Assembly (NCBI GenBank): GCA_905250115.1
Contig: CAJNOI010000021.1
Coordinates: 379,895 to 443,894, forward strand
DNA from: Adineta steineri
Lineage: Eukaryota; Rotifera; Eurotatoria; Adinetida; Adinetidae
Direction: 5' to 3'
DNA length: 64,000 bases
The position numbers were made by a program, and so were the translations under genes. Below the pieces are notes generated by a model that saw only the letters and a program-made list of their open reading frames with translations, was not told where the DNA came from and did no database searches. Of the stretch, positions 43,988 to 57,000 are shown one piece after another (position 1 is the first letter of the stretch; every line of letters starts with the position of its first letter).

Positions 43988-46149
43988 TTAAAAATTTTCT
44001 TTATTTAAATAAAACTGAACTTTATTTGTTGATGATTTATGATCATTTATTTTAATACATAATCGTTGAAGTTGTTTAACAATTGGTTCTGGACCACAAA
44101 CAAATACACCAATATCACGTTTTTCTGTCATTTCCCAATTTTCGTTAATTATCGCTTGAAAATCAACATCAAAATTTGGTCGACCATAATGTGTTTTACT
44201 TTCTAAACCTGTCCAAATGTCACGTTCATCTGTATTATTATTTACAACTGCTCGAGCTTGTCCCATTGACCATTGTGTTAAATAAATATTGTATGTTAAA
44301 AAATTTGGTCGATCTCGAAGATCATGTTCAAGTTGTTGAAGCATCTCAGCAAACCATTCATAACAAGATGTTGTATTACATATCCAATAAAAATATACAC
44401 GACGAAGACGAACATGATTTGCTTGTGATGAACGAATATGTTTCAAAATTGCTGCATATGGTGTTACTACAAAAATGAATAAAAACAAAATGAGAAAGAA
44501 ATAATCTTCTTATTTTACCTCCAATACCAGCACCAACAAGTATAACACCATCATAATTAAAAACATCATCAGCAGGACTACCATATGGCCCATCAACACC
44601 TAATCTTGGTATATCTTGTGGATACATTAGAAATTTTTCTCCTAATTCTTTTGTCCAATTACCAATTGTTCGTATATGAACACTTACATAATCTTCTTCA
44701 GGTGCAGATGTAACAGTAAAAGGATGCCATTCAAATTTAGCTATGGAAAAACATTTTAAATATATATATTGACCGGGTTGAGGTGTAACCATAAATTTAG
44801 TACGAAAACGTATTTGAATAACATTTGATTCATGTCGAATAACATTTATTATTTCAACACGTTGTAAACTACGTATAAAACGAAGAATACGTTCAAGAGT
44901 ATAGAGAACTAATGGAACTAATAACCATATCCAACTTGTTGCTGATGAACCAGTAAAACGTGGATAGATAAGACATTGTTGATTAATACCCCATTCACGA
45001 TAAAGTGAAGCACATATATCTGGATTATGTTGATTGAGATTTGTTTGAGATTTAATTAAACCTTGAAAACCATGAATAATAATACAAATAAAAAAAATAA
45101 TAAAAAGATGATGTGCAAACCAAAATATTTCATAAAATGATCGACGAATAAGTGATGTTGATGAACTAAATATCATGATTAAACAAATACATAATATCAC
45201 TCCTGTAATGCCTGGTGTTGTACTTAACATTGCTCCTACACTTAAAGTATTTGAATTAATTCTATCGAATGGATTAATTTCAGAATCAGATGATTGTAAA
45301 TAAAGTAAATTAAGTACTGCTGGAAGTGTAAGATATTCATTACGAATATCAATTAAACGTTCATAATTATAAATATGTGCTCCAACATGTAATAATGACC
45401 AAAAACAAATAGCATAACCAATACAACGATGAAAACCAATATGTTGATCAAAAAGACGTATTGCAAAACGACGAAAACGTGATTGTGTTATACATCTTGG
45501 TAAAATATATCGTATAAGTGAAAGTAAATTTCGACAAACAGGTAAAAGAATTAAAAAACAATTAAAATTTAAACATAATGCAGATGCTCGTGCAATACTT
45601 AAACCATCGGAGATTAATGCACGTAAATAAAAATAAGATCGTGATTGATGATAAGTAAAAAATTGTCCAATAAATAGAGAAATATTAATAATTAACCAAA
45701 TAAATAAAACAAGAATCGTTGCAAGATCATTTACAATAAATAAACGAAACCATAAACGAATTGATTGAAACGACATTCGACTAAAAATATATAACAAGTA
45801 AATACCTTTTTGAGATACTCATTATACAATGATGCATAGAATAACAAGAAAAAAAATGTGATGTACTTTTCGTCTCACCTTTTGCTTTCAGTCAATGAAG
45901 GTACTTTTAAAGAGATAGACGGAACGCTAGGTAATAATTGTTCATGTACATTGACTATCGTTGTTTGCTGTTCTAAATTTACACGTTTTCGATTATTCTT
46001 TTTCGATGTTTTATTGTTCATAAAGACATTCTGCGAACGTTGACGGTTGTCTTCAGGACAACTTGATATTAAAGGAAGACAAAAATGGTTAAATACGAAC
46101 AAAATCGAAATGCTTTTTTTTTTGTATGTACTTACGATGGTGACAGCAT
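43988..46149 (-). CDS. NADPH oxidase (NOX family), four exons
   Basis: Transfers electrons from NADPH through FAD and two hemes to oxygen, making superoxide. Predicted 645 aa from exons 46149-46136, 46061-45879, 45780-44519 and 44466-43988, all in frame (MLSP|SCPEDN; TESK|SRMSF; GAGIG|VTPYAAIL). A cytosolic N-terminus of about 70 residues lacks EF-hands, so it is NOX1-4-like rather than NOX5/DUOX. Heme His pairs lie in helix 3 (FHRCIGY...LLHVGAH) and helix 5 (FAHHLF...IIHGF). The FAD site is WHPFTVTSAP; the NADPH sites are GAGIGVTPYAAIL and FVCGPEP; the C-terminus is NKENF. The 53-bp last intron lies inside the nucleotide-binding glycine motif. Roles in defence or signalling are inferred. Confidence 0.95.
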
Positions 46150-46878
46150 TTAGTTAAGGATGGATGAATCATAGAGGAAGAAATGAGCAAGACAGTCAGT
46201 CATAGTATGTATCCTACCGCCTCGGTTTCAACAGAACAAACGGGAATAGTCATATACTGACATCTATCATTCAAACTGTATATCATAGATATTTTATTAT
46301 AATTTAAAAGAAATATTTTACATAAATGATAGTTGAGGGTGTGGGTACAAAATGAATATAACACCTACAATCTCATCTACATCTATCTTTCTAAATATCA
46401 GGAACTGTGGCAAGATTCTATCCGCACTACACAACACTTAGATTATATATATATATTTCATAATATTCGAATCAACGATGTTTTAACGAAGATTTTTTTT
46501 TGAAAGTTATAACAAGATTAAGAAGCACAAAGTCTAGCAAACTTCTCTATGTATGAACTGACTATATACGATGTGAGTAATCATAAATTAATAGAACTTG
46601 AGATTCGAATATTGAAAAATGTACTTTTAAATAATAAAGTTCGTTTTAAGAATCGGTGTATAGCGACATCCAATTCGTTTTTATTGGTTAATTGAATAAA
46701 ATCGTTTATCTCGTAAAACGAAATGTGAGAATAGGTCAGGTGCTTTTTTATTCGATAATATGAAAATATTCAGTTATTTCGTTCGTATCGGCATTTCAGG
46801 GATTTTAAGTACATATTCTTTCTTAATTCTATATTAATTTATTAAAATTTAGATAGATTTTCACATAGATCTGTAGCT
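46150..46878. other. intergenic between divergent NOX and methionine synthase genes
   Basis: Shared promoter region. It contains the 40-nt hairpin at 46335-46374 and an AAATTTAG acceptor-like site (46851-46852), 26 nt before the methionine synthase ATG. Confidence 0.4.
46335..46374. repeat. GAGGGTGTGGGT...  dispersed hairpin, second copy
   Basis: 40 nt, the same length and centre (AAATGAATATAACAC) as the element at 25824-25863, with about six differences. The left arm contains GGGTGTGGGT. Confidence 0.65.
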
Positions 46879-49800
46879 ATGACTCCACCACCAAATTCAA
46901 ATCAATCAAAAATAGGTAAAACTAATTCTTATAACCTTTTAATATTCAATGAAATTTTGTGTTTTAATAGAAAATGAATTTCTTGATGCACTTTCAAATC
47001 GTATTCTTATTATTGATGGGGCAATGGGTACCATGATTCAACGATATAAATTAGAAGAAGCAGATTTTCGTTGTGATCAATATGATTTAATGAATCATAA
47101 AATTTCACTTAAAGGAGATAATGATTTATTATCAATAACACGTCCGGAGGTGGTTTTAGAAATTCATCAAAAATATTTAGAAGCTGGTGCTGATATTATT
47201 GAAACAAATACATTTAATGCTCAATTTATATCACAAGCTGATTATGGTTTAGAACATTTAGCATATCAATTAAATTTACGATCAGCACAAATAGCACGAC
47301 AAGCAGCAGATGAATATACACAAAAAACAGGTTTAACTATATGAATATATTTATGAAAATAATTAAGAAGTTTTTCTTTTAGGTATTCGACGATTTGTTG
47401 CTGGAGCATTAGGTCCAACAAGTAAAACTCTGTCCATTTCACCATCAGTAGAAAAACCTGATTTTCGAAATATTAGTAAATAATTGATTTGATTCTGTCA
47501 GATGAATCAATTTTTTCTCTTTTAATAGCTTTTGATACTCTTGTTGAAGCATATACTGAACAAGCGAAAGGTCTAATTGATGGTAACGTTGATTTATTAT
47601 TAATTGAAACAATATTTGATACTGCAAATGCTAAAGCAGCAATATATGCATTAAAAACTTTGTTTGAAACTAATATTGAATTAACTAGACCAATTCTTGT
47701 AACATCTAAACATAATATTTTAAAGAAAACTTTTCATAGTTTGTTCTTGTTTAGATTTCTGGTACAATAACTGATTTGAGTGGTCGAACATTATCGGGTC
47801 AAACTGTGGATGCTTTTGTTATTAGTGTTTCACATGCTGATCCAGTTTGGTAATTGAATATTTTATGATACATTCTTGATTATCAATATTTTCTAGTCTT
47901 GGTTTAAATTGTGCATTAGGCCCAACAGAAATGCGACGATTTTTAGAAGATGTCTCAAAGGGTACAACTGCATTAACTATTTGTTATGCAAATGCTGGTA
48001 AAAATTGAGTTTATTTTTATTAGTTGTATTTAAAAAAAATATACAATTTAGGTCTTCCAAATACATTTGGTGAATATGATGAATCACCAGAATCAATGGG
48101 ACATCATGTTGGAGGATGGGCTCATGATGGATTGTTGAATATTGTCGGTGGATGTTGTGGAACAACTCCTGATCATATTAAGTAGAAAAAAACTTAATTC
48201 TTTTTTTATAGTTCTAAACATACTCCTATTGTTTAATATTAGAGCTATGGCTGAAAGTGTTAAACGATATCCACCAAGAGTACCACCAAAAGATTTGCAT
48301 AAAGAAGATATGCTTCTCTGTGGTATAGTTACATTTTATTTCTTATTAATCAAAAAATATGATTTATGATTGATAGGTCTTGAACCATTTTGTATATCTC
48401 GTTATACAAATTTTGTTAATATTGGTGAACGATGTAATGTTGCTGGTAGTCGTCAATTTCTTCGTTTATTAAAAAACAATAAATTCGATGCAGCTCTTCA
48501 AGTTGCTAAAGTACAAGTAGAATCTGGTGCACAGATACTTGATTTAAATATGGATGAAGGCATGATTGATGGTCAAGCTATTATGGCAAAGTTTATTAAT
48601 TTAATTTCATCCGAACCCGATATTGCACGAGTACCATTATGTATTGATTCATCGAATTTTGCTGTTATCGAAGCTGGTCTTAAATGTACACAAGGAAAAT
48701 GTATTGTTAATTCAATTTCTTTGAAAGAAGGTGAACATGATTTTCTTGAAAAAGCAAGAAAATGTAAAAAATATGGAGCTGCTGTTGTTATTATGGCATT
48801 TGATGAAGAAGGACAAGTAAAAAGATTTAAACTTTAAATTTTTCAAGAAAAATAAACTGGATGTTTTTTTTTATTTAGGCTACTGATATTGAACGAAAAA
48901 CGGCTATATGTAAAAGAAGTTATGATTTATTAGTTAATGTAATCAAATTTAATCCGAACGATATTATATTTGATTCAAATATATTAACAATTGCAACAGG
49001 AATGGAAGAACATAATGATTATGCAATAAATTTTATTGAAGCAATTAAATGTATCAAAGTAAGTGATATATAGGAATTTCTCAATCACTACAAGAAGCGA
49101 TTCATTAAAAAGATAATACTTAAGTTCTCTTAAACGTTCTGGATGAAGTTTGTGAAGCATATTAAGTTCTAAGATGAAAAATTAATAAAATTAGACAATG
49201 TATCATATTTTACGATATCTAATCATAATATTTCATTTTTAATTTCTAGGCATGTTGTCCTGGTTGTAAAACATCAGGTGGTATATCAAATATTTCATTT
49301 TCATTTCGTGGTCAAGATCGTATTCGTGAAGCAATGCATTCCGTATTTTTATTTCATGCTATTAAAGCTGGTCTTGATATGGGTATTGTTAATGCTGGAC
49401 AAATTCCTATCTATAATGATATTGATCCAAAACTTTGTGAACTTTGTGAAGCATGTATATTTAATAAACGATCAACAGCTACAGAAGAATTACTTGATTA
49501 TGCTCAACACCTTAAATCATTAGCTACTGATGGAGATGGTAAAATTGCACAACAAGAAGAATTATGGAGAGTTGATACAACTGCTGAACAACGTCTTGAA
49601 TATTCTTTAGTTAAAGGTATTGATAGATTTATAGTAGAAGATGTAGAAGAAGCAAGACAACATTATACACGTCCATTACATGTTATTGAAGGACCATTAA
49701 TGAATGGTATGAGTGAAGTTGGAGAATTATTTGGTGCTGGAAAAATGTTTTTACCACAAGTTATTAAATCAGCTCGAGTTATGAAAAAAGCTGTTAATCA

Positions 49801-51897
49801 TTTAATTCCATTTATGGAAGAAGAAAAACAAAGAAATCTAGAATTATTAAAACAACAAGGTAATGCATCTATAACTGGTTTAGATGCTCAAGCAACTATT
49901 GTTATGGCTACTGTTAAAGGTAAATAATAGATCTATTTTTCTTTTATGTCTCTATAATTCATATTTAGGTGATGTTCATGATATTGGAAAGAATATTGTT
50001 GGTGTTGTACTTGGTTGTAATAATTATCGAGTTATTGATTTAGGTGTTATGACACCATGTGATAAGATTCTTCAAGTAGCTAAACAAGAAAATGCAGATT
50101 TTATTGGTTTATCAGGTTTAATCACACCATCATTAGATGAAATGATTTCTGTTGCAAAAGAAATGCAAAGATTAAATTTTACTATTCCATTATTAATCGG
50201 TGGTGCAACAACATCTAAGTAAGAATTAGCTTATTTGAAATAGATTACGAACAGAAAACCTAAAGATTTATAAAATCGTCATTAAGATTACTTTAAAGAA
50301 ATAAATCTTGTATTTAGACAACATACTGCAGTTAAAATAGCTCCTCGTTATCACAATGGTCCAGTTATTCATGTATTAGATGCATCAAAAAGTGTTGTTG
50401 TTTGTGGCAATTTACTTAGTAATAATAATGATACATTATTTTTTTATGCTTAATTTTTTTTTTGTTATTATTTAGATAAAGATAAAAAAGAAGATTATTT
50501 AGAAGATATTGCAGAAGATTATAATGATATTCGTGATGAATATTATGCTAATCTGAAAACAATTCGTTGTCTACCTATTAATGATGCACGAAAAAAACGA
50601 TGGATTAGTGAAAAAGAAAATACAGATATTATTAAACCAACATTTTTAGGTACAGAAATTTTTGATAATATTGAAGCAGAAAAATTAATTGATTATATTG
50701 ATTGGAAACCATTTTTTGATGCAATGCAAATACGTGGAAAATATCCAAATCGTGGTTATCCAAAATTATTTGATTGTAAAGAAGTTGGTGCACAAGCTCG
50801 CATAGTTTTTGCTGATGCACAAAAACTTCTATCTGATATTGTTGCACGAAAATTATTTTCAATTCGTGCTATTGTTGGATTTTATCCATGTCGAACATCT
50901 GGTGATGATATACTTATTTTTGATCCAAAAGATCCTTCGAAACACATAGAAACATTATTTGGTTTACGACAACAAACAGAACGAGATTCAAATGTTTATA
51001 TGTGTTTATCAGATTATATATCATCGACTTCAATGGATTATATTGGAATTTTTGCATTAGGTGTTTTTAATGTTGAACAAGAAGCACAAAGATTAGCACA
51101 AAAAGTAATAAAATTTATATACAAAAAAAAAGGAAATAGTTAGATTAAAATTTGATCTTTATAGGAATCAGATGATTATTCATCTATTGTATTGAAATTA
51201 TTAGGTGATCGTTTAGCTGAAGCATGTGCAGAATATTTACATGAAAGAGTTCGAAAAGAATTATGGGGTTATGTACCAAATGAAAATTTATCAGTCAAAG
51301 ATTTACTTTCAGTAAAATATCAAGGTATTCGACCAGCTGCTGGTTATCCAACACAACCAGATCATACAGAAAAAATAACTATGTGGAAATTATTAAATGC
51401 TAGTGAAGCAATTGGTATTGAATTAACTGAATCACTTGCCATGCAACCACCTTCAGCTGTTTCGGGTATATTTATGGCTCATCCCGAATCAAATTATTTT
51501 GCTGTTGGAAAAATAAATGAAGATCAAGTATGTTGATTTTGTTTATATATTAATAATAATACCAATGAGTATATCGTACGAGTCAGTCAGAAGTATAAAC
51601 GTTGTTTTTAAGTGATCTTCAGTCTATGTAAAATGATGACTAATAGTAAGATAACAAAATATTCATGAAATGAGTCGAAAGATAAATAAATAATAGATAA
51701 ACATTATGTAAAGGTAATAGAAAAGTTTAAACGTGGTTTAAAACATTACTATGAATTTTAGTAGATATATATATATATATTAATTATAATATTTGTATTT
51801 TTAGGTACGTGATTATGCTGATCGAAAAGGAATGTCGGTTAAAGAAATAGAAAAATGGTTATCACCAATTCTAGCTTATGATGTTGATATCCAATAA
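46879..51897 (+). CDS. MTR: cobalamin-dependent methionine synthase, 16 exons
   Basis: Transfers the methyl of 5-methyl-THF via B12 to homocysteine. Predicted 1,263 aa, close to the human length. Exons: 46879-46915, 46971-47330, 47383-47475, 47529-47698, 47755-47849, 47897-47997, 48052-48181, 48243-48322, 48377-48816, 48879-49058, 49250-49919, 49969-50218, 50318-50418, 50476-51104, 51165-51527 and 51805-51897; the summed length is a multiple of three. Modules in order: homocysteine domain ([10 protein letters not shown]; zinc Cys in LNCALG and GGCCGTT); pterin domain ([23 protein letters not shown]); cobalamin cap and Rossmann domain ([10 protein letters not shown], His ligand; [13 protein letters not shown]); SAM activation domain ([17 protein letters not shown]). 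Everything needed for activity is seen. Most introns are 45-65 bp. Confidence 0.97.
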
Positions 51898-52080
51898 TCA
51901 AATCAAATCGTTATTTTTGTTTTTGTAAACGTTTTGTCTTTCAACACTTGTTATAGTTTTTGTTATTATGTTCTAATCTTGTTATTAGTGGTGTTATAAG
52001 CAATAAATTTGGTGATGGAAGCTAAATATTTCTATCCGTTTTAGATATTAAATCAAGAATAAATATGGTTCTCAATCGAG
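51898..52080 (+). promoter_or_regulatory. short spacer with possible trans-splice acceptor
   Basis: Only 183 bp separate the methionine synthase stop from the AGTRAP-like start. TATCCGTTTTAG ends at 52044, shortly before the start, and looks like a 3' splice site with no cis partner in the spacer. This is the arrangement expected for a downstream gene in a trans-spliced pair, or for a 5' UTR intron. Confidence 0.4.
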
Positions 52081-53360
52081 ATGCTATTCTTCGAGTAAGG
52101 ATCTTAAAATTGTTTTTTTGTATAGTCTTGCAATTAAATATATTTTTCTAGTATATCGTTGCTATACATTTTATATATACAAGCATGTAAGACATAGATG
52201 CATAGCTATTTAAATATGATTAGATAAATAATACAATTGCTATCAATAGAAATTGTAGAAATGACAAGAGCATGAATCATACTTGGTGAATAAAGAATAT
52301 CAGTTCAAATGATATTTTATAAACTACAATACTAATTTGAATGTAAATAGATTTATTTTTCAATGGAATGGTATCTATCATAATAATTACTGAAACCAAC
52401 GAAATATGCTTAGCTTACATTCGCATTAGTTCTCATATGTATAGTGCATAAACTTAGTCTTCTATTAGATTTATATGTAAAAAAAAGAAGAAGAATAAAT
52501 GAGATAGAACAATCTTTCTCAATTGCATCAAATAGTTATAGTTACGATTCACATTCAGCTTAAAATATCAATCTAGACTAACACCAAGCGTTCTTTTAAG
52601 AAAAAATATATTTGTCTTTTACTGTTATTGTAATAAATTTTTTGCTATTGATGATTATGAACATGGAATAATGCTTCGCTGGTTATTTTTTTCTATAAAA
52701 TTAACTTCAATGAAAAATAAACTATTTATTAGGGTATTGATGGCCGAATGGTTACCATATTCATACGTTGTGAATCAAGTAGCAATCATTGTGCTCGGTC
52801 TTTGGGCTATAGTTCATCGTGAAAGCGTTATTCAAGTTGAACTCGTATGTTTTGTATAGTTAATATATCTTTATATATACATAGTTTTTTTCTTTCATTT
52901 AGCTAATGGTCATAAAAGCATTTTCAGTTATTCTTGATGCAATAGCTATAGGAATGTATTTTCAGCTTGGAAGAAGAAGTAAATGTGTTACTTTTTTTTA
53001 ATTTATTTTTTGTAATTTATAGTATCTATTTTTAAGGCTATAGTATTATGGATCATAGTTCATATTTTGGACTTAGTGCATTGTAAGTTACTTTTGTTTA
53101 CGAAGATATATATATTTAAATTTCATTATTTAGTTTTGCCATATTTTTACTGTTACTTAAACCGGTCATGCTGTTATTTTTAAATAAAGTACGACAAGAT
53201 CGTCTTGGTGAAAATACATCGCCTACTTTTGGAGGTTGGGGCGTGGGTGGAAATGCTGCATCTGGTAAGAAAAAATATTTTGTCATTTAAGTAAACTTTC
53301 ATTATCATTTATTTATTAGTGCCAGGCTATATGCCAGTTGGTGAAGAACAAATCCGATAG
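52081..53360 (+). CDS. AGTRAP: AGTRAP-like membrane protein, six exons
   Basis: Resembles type-1 angiotensin II receptor-associated protein, a small multi-pass protein of ER/Golgi and endosomes. Predicted 139 aa from exons 52081-52094, 52733-52844, 52903-52978, 53037-53082, 53134-53264 and 53320-53360; the sum is in frame. The diagnostic run is VAIIVLGLWAIVHRESVIQ (human: ALGVWAVAQRDSIDA), followed by hydrophobic ILDAIAIGMYF, the YFGLSAFFAIFLLLLKPV helix and a soluble Gly-rich tail. The first exon is uncertain: ATG 52065 (MVLNRDAILR) looks more like the family N-terminus but is out of phase with the next exon by one base, whereas ATG 52081 is in phase. The first intron (638 bp) is much longer than the rest. 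Confidence 0.72.
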
Positions 53361-54080
53361 TTAATGAATGACAATAACAGACAATTACAATTTTTTTTTC
53401 TTTTTCTAATATTGAGTGTTATATGATTGACTTAATTAAAATGAATTTTGATCATTTGTTTTTATAATTAAATAGACCATAAATATGTGATTAATTCAAA
53501 GAAACAAATACAATTGTACTGATAAGAAGATCTTATTTATATAATAATACTTTTAACGATGAAGATTTTAGAAATAGTTACTATTTATCGCAGTGCATGA
53601 TTGTGAATAAATTGAGGAATACTATTCTTATTAATGTCATATTTTGTAATTTCTAGTAATCCATCACGAAATAAGAGTGCGATAAATTGTTATTATATCA
53701 TAATAAGATGATTTTTATTTTATTTATGTATACAATCTACACTTCTTTTATTAAGTAGAAATAAGATTTCTAAAAGTTGTCATTTATATCTTTATTTAAC
53801 TAGATACTTGTTAATCTTGTATAAATTTATCATGATTAATACACTATAATGTTAATATATACGAAAAAAAAATCATTGAAACTGATATGATATTCAAGAT
53901 AAATACAATAAATATTTTAAATAATTTTATCAATATTAGTGCAGAAAGAAGAAAAAAAATACGTATATGAAGAACGAGAGAAAGAAGAGAGGTTTATAAC
54001 GAAAAACCAAATATATGATACAAATATAATGCAAGTCCTTTCGAATTATCTTTTCAAGCGAGTTAATATGAAATAGAGTA
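53361..54080. other. intergenic between converging genes
   Basis: AT-rich 3' flanks of the AGTRAP-like and FG-GAP genes; nothing else seen. Confidence 0.4.
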
Positions 54081-57000
54081 TTAACAGGTCCGCAAGAGTA
54101 TATTTAAACTGTCAGTACCATCATTAATCACAGCAAAATCTATTTTTTTATCATTGTTGAAGTCACCGACAACAACCGATGATGGATGAGACCCATAATT
54201 AGTTGCAACTACCAAGAATTTGTCAAATGTACCGTTACCCTGTCCTAGAAAAACACCTTGATTGTTGCCATGATAATTAGCAATCAAAACATCCAAGAAT
54301 GTATCATTGTTAAAATCAGCAACAGCTAGAGAATATGGACCTGAAACTGAACCAGTAGAATATGTTATTTGATTTTTGAAAGACCCATTTCCATATCCCA
54401 GAAAAATACCCATATTAGCACTGCCATAATTAGCTACGACGATATCTAGATAAGTATCATTGTCAAAATATCCAACAGCTACCGAATATGGAGATGAGTA
54501 TAAACCAGTTGAATATGTAACTTGATTTGCAAAAGAGATATTACCATGTCCAAGAAAAATACCAATATTCTGTGTGTTTGAATTAGCAATAATAATATCT
54601 GTTTGATTATCATTATTAACATCACCGACAGCCAATGATCGTGGTCGAGAATAATTACCGGTTATGAGTGTCGTTTGTGGTACAAATACTTGATTGGAAT
54701 GTCCAAGAAGAATACTGATATAATTATTCAGTTTATCCGTCGTAATAATATCTAATTGAGCGTCGTTGTTGAAATGACCGACAGCTACAGAGTATGGCCT
54801 AAAGCTAGTTGAATATGTTATTCTGTTTGCAAATAAACCATTCCCATATCCAAGAATAACACTGACATTAATGCTGTTAGAATTGGCGACAACAATATCC
54901 AAATAATTGTCGTTGTTGAAATCACCAACAGCTACGGACTGTGGATAAGGGCCAGTTGAACAGGTCGTTTGATCTGCAAATGAACCGTTGCCAAATCCAA
55001 GAAGGACACTGACATTATTGTCAAAATAATTGGCGACAACAATATCTAGTCGATTATCATTATTGAAATCACCAACAGCTACACACTGTGGATTAGAGCC
55101 AGTTGAATACGTCATTTGATCTGCAAATCGACCATTGCCATACCCAAGAAGAACACTGACATTATTGTCAGCATTATTGAAGACAACAATATCCAGTCGA
55201 TTATCATTGTTGAAATCACCAACAACTACAGACTGTGGAGAAGAGCCAGTTGAATACGTCATTTGATCTGCAAATCGACCATTGCCATACCCAAGAAGAA
55301 CACTAACATTACTGCTCTGATCATTGGTGACAACAATATCCAGGAGAGCATCATTGTTAAAATCACCAACAGCTACAGAGTATGGAAAAGAGCCAGTTAA
55401 ATACGTTACTCGATCTGTAAATGAACCAGTACCATATCCAAGAAGGACACTGACGGTATCGTCACCACCATTGGTGACCACAATATCCAGGAGAGTATCA
55501 TTATTAAAATCACCAACAGCTACACAATATGACCAAGTACCAATTGAATACGTGATATGATCTGTAAATAAACCATTGCCATATCCCAGAAAAATACTCA
55601 CATTGTTGTTATCTCGATTAACCACAACAATATCCAATTGATTGTCGTTGTTGAAATCAGCAACTGCTACAGATACCGGATAAGCCCCAGTTGAATAGAT
55701 TATTGGATCTGTAAAAGATCCAGTGTCATACACAGAAAAGACATTTGCATTGTCATTACCATCACATGCAACAGCAATTTCTGATCGCCCATCATTATTA
55801 AAATCACCAGAAACGATAAGAAATGGAGGTGAATCAAAATGAAATCCGTTATTTGCTTGAGTTGTAAATGTGCCTTTTGCATTTCCAATCAGCATATTTA
55901 TATCTTTGGTACCATAATTAAGCACGGCAATATCCAATAGCATGTCACCATTGTAATCAGCAATGGCAATAGCTGATGGATGAGAATTTGAGCCACTAAT
56001 GAGCGTTTCCTGGCTTAGGAAAGTACTATTCCCATTTCCAAAAAGAACACCGATATTGTTGGTGCCATAATTAGCTACAATGATATCAAGTCGAGTGTCA
56101 TTGTTTAGATCACTAATAGTAACATATTGTAGACTGGAAGAACCACCAGATGCATAAGTCATGTATTTAATCAAAGCTCCTCTGTTAGATTGAAGTAGTA
56201 CACTGGCACTAGCATTACCACCGTTGGTGACAACAATATCCAGGCGACTATCATTGTTAAAATCACCAATAGCTAGAGAGAATGGGTTAGAGCCAGTTAA
56301 ATACGTCATTTGATTTGCAAATAAACCATTCCCATACCCAAGAAGTATACCTAGATCATCGTTGCCATCATTGACTACAGCAATATCTAATTGACTATCA
56401 TTGTTAAAATCACCAACAGCTACAGAGTATGGAAAAGAGCCAGTTGAATATGTCATTTGATCTTGAAATGAAGTATTACCGTATCCAAGAAGAACACTAA
56501 CGTCATTTGTCTGCCTGTTCGCTACAACAAGATCCAGTCGATTATCATTGTTGAAATCACCAACAGCTACATACAGGGGAAAAGAGCCAGTTGAATATGT
56601 CATTTGATCTGCAAATAAACCATTTCCATATCCAAGAAGGACGCTGACATTATTGCTCATAGAATTGGCGACAACAATATCCAGCCGATTATCATTGTTG
56701 AAGTCACCGATAGCTACACACTGTGGATAAGAACCAGTTGAATACGTTACTTGATCTGCAAATGAAGCATTACCATATCCAAGAATAACACTGACATTAT
56801 CGCTGTTAGAATTGGTGACAACAACATCCAAATAGCCGTCGTTGTTGAAATCACCAACAGCTACAGACTGTGGAAAAGAGCCAGTTGAATACGTCATTTG
56901 ATCTGCAAATAAACCATTTCCATATCCTAGAAGTACGCTGACATTATTGCTGTTAGAATTGGCGACAACAATATCCAGGAGAGTATCATTGTTGAAATGA

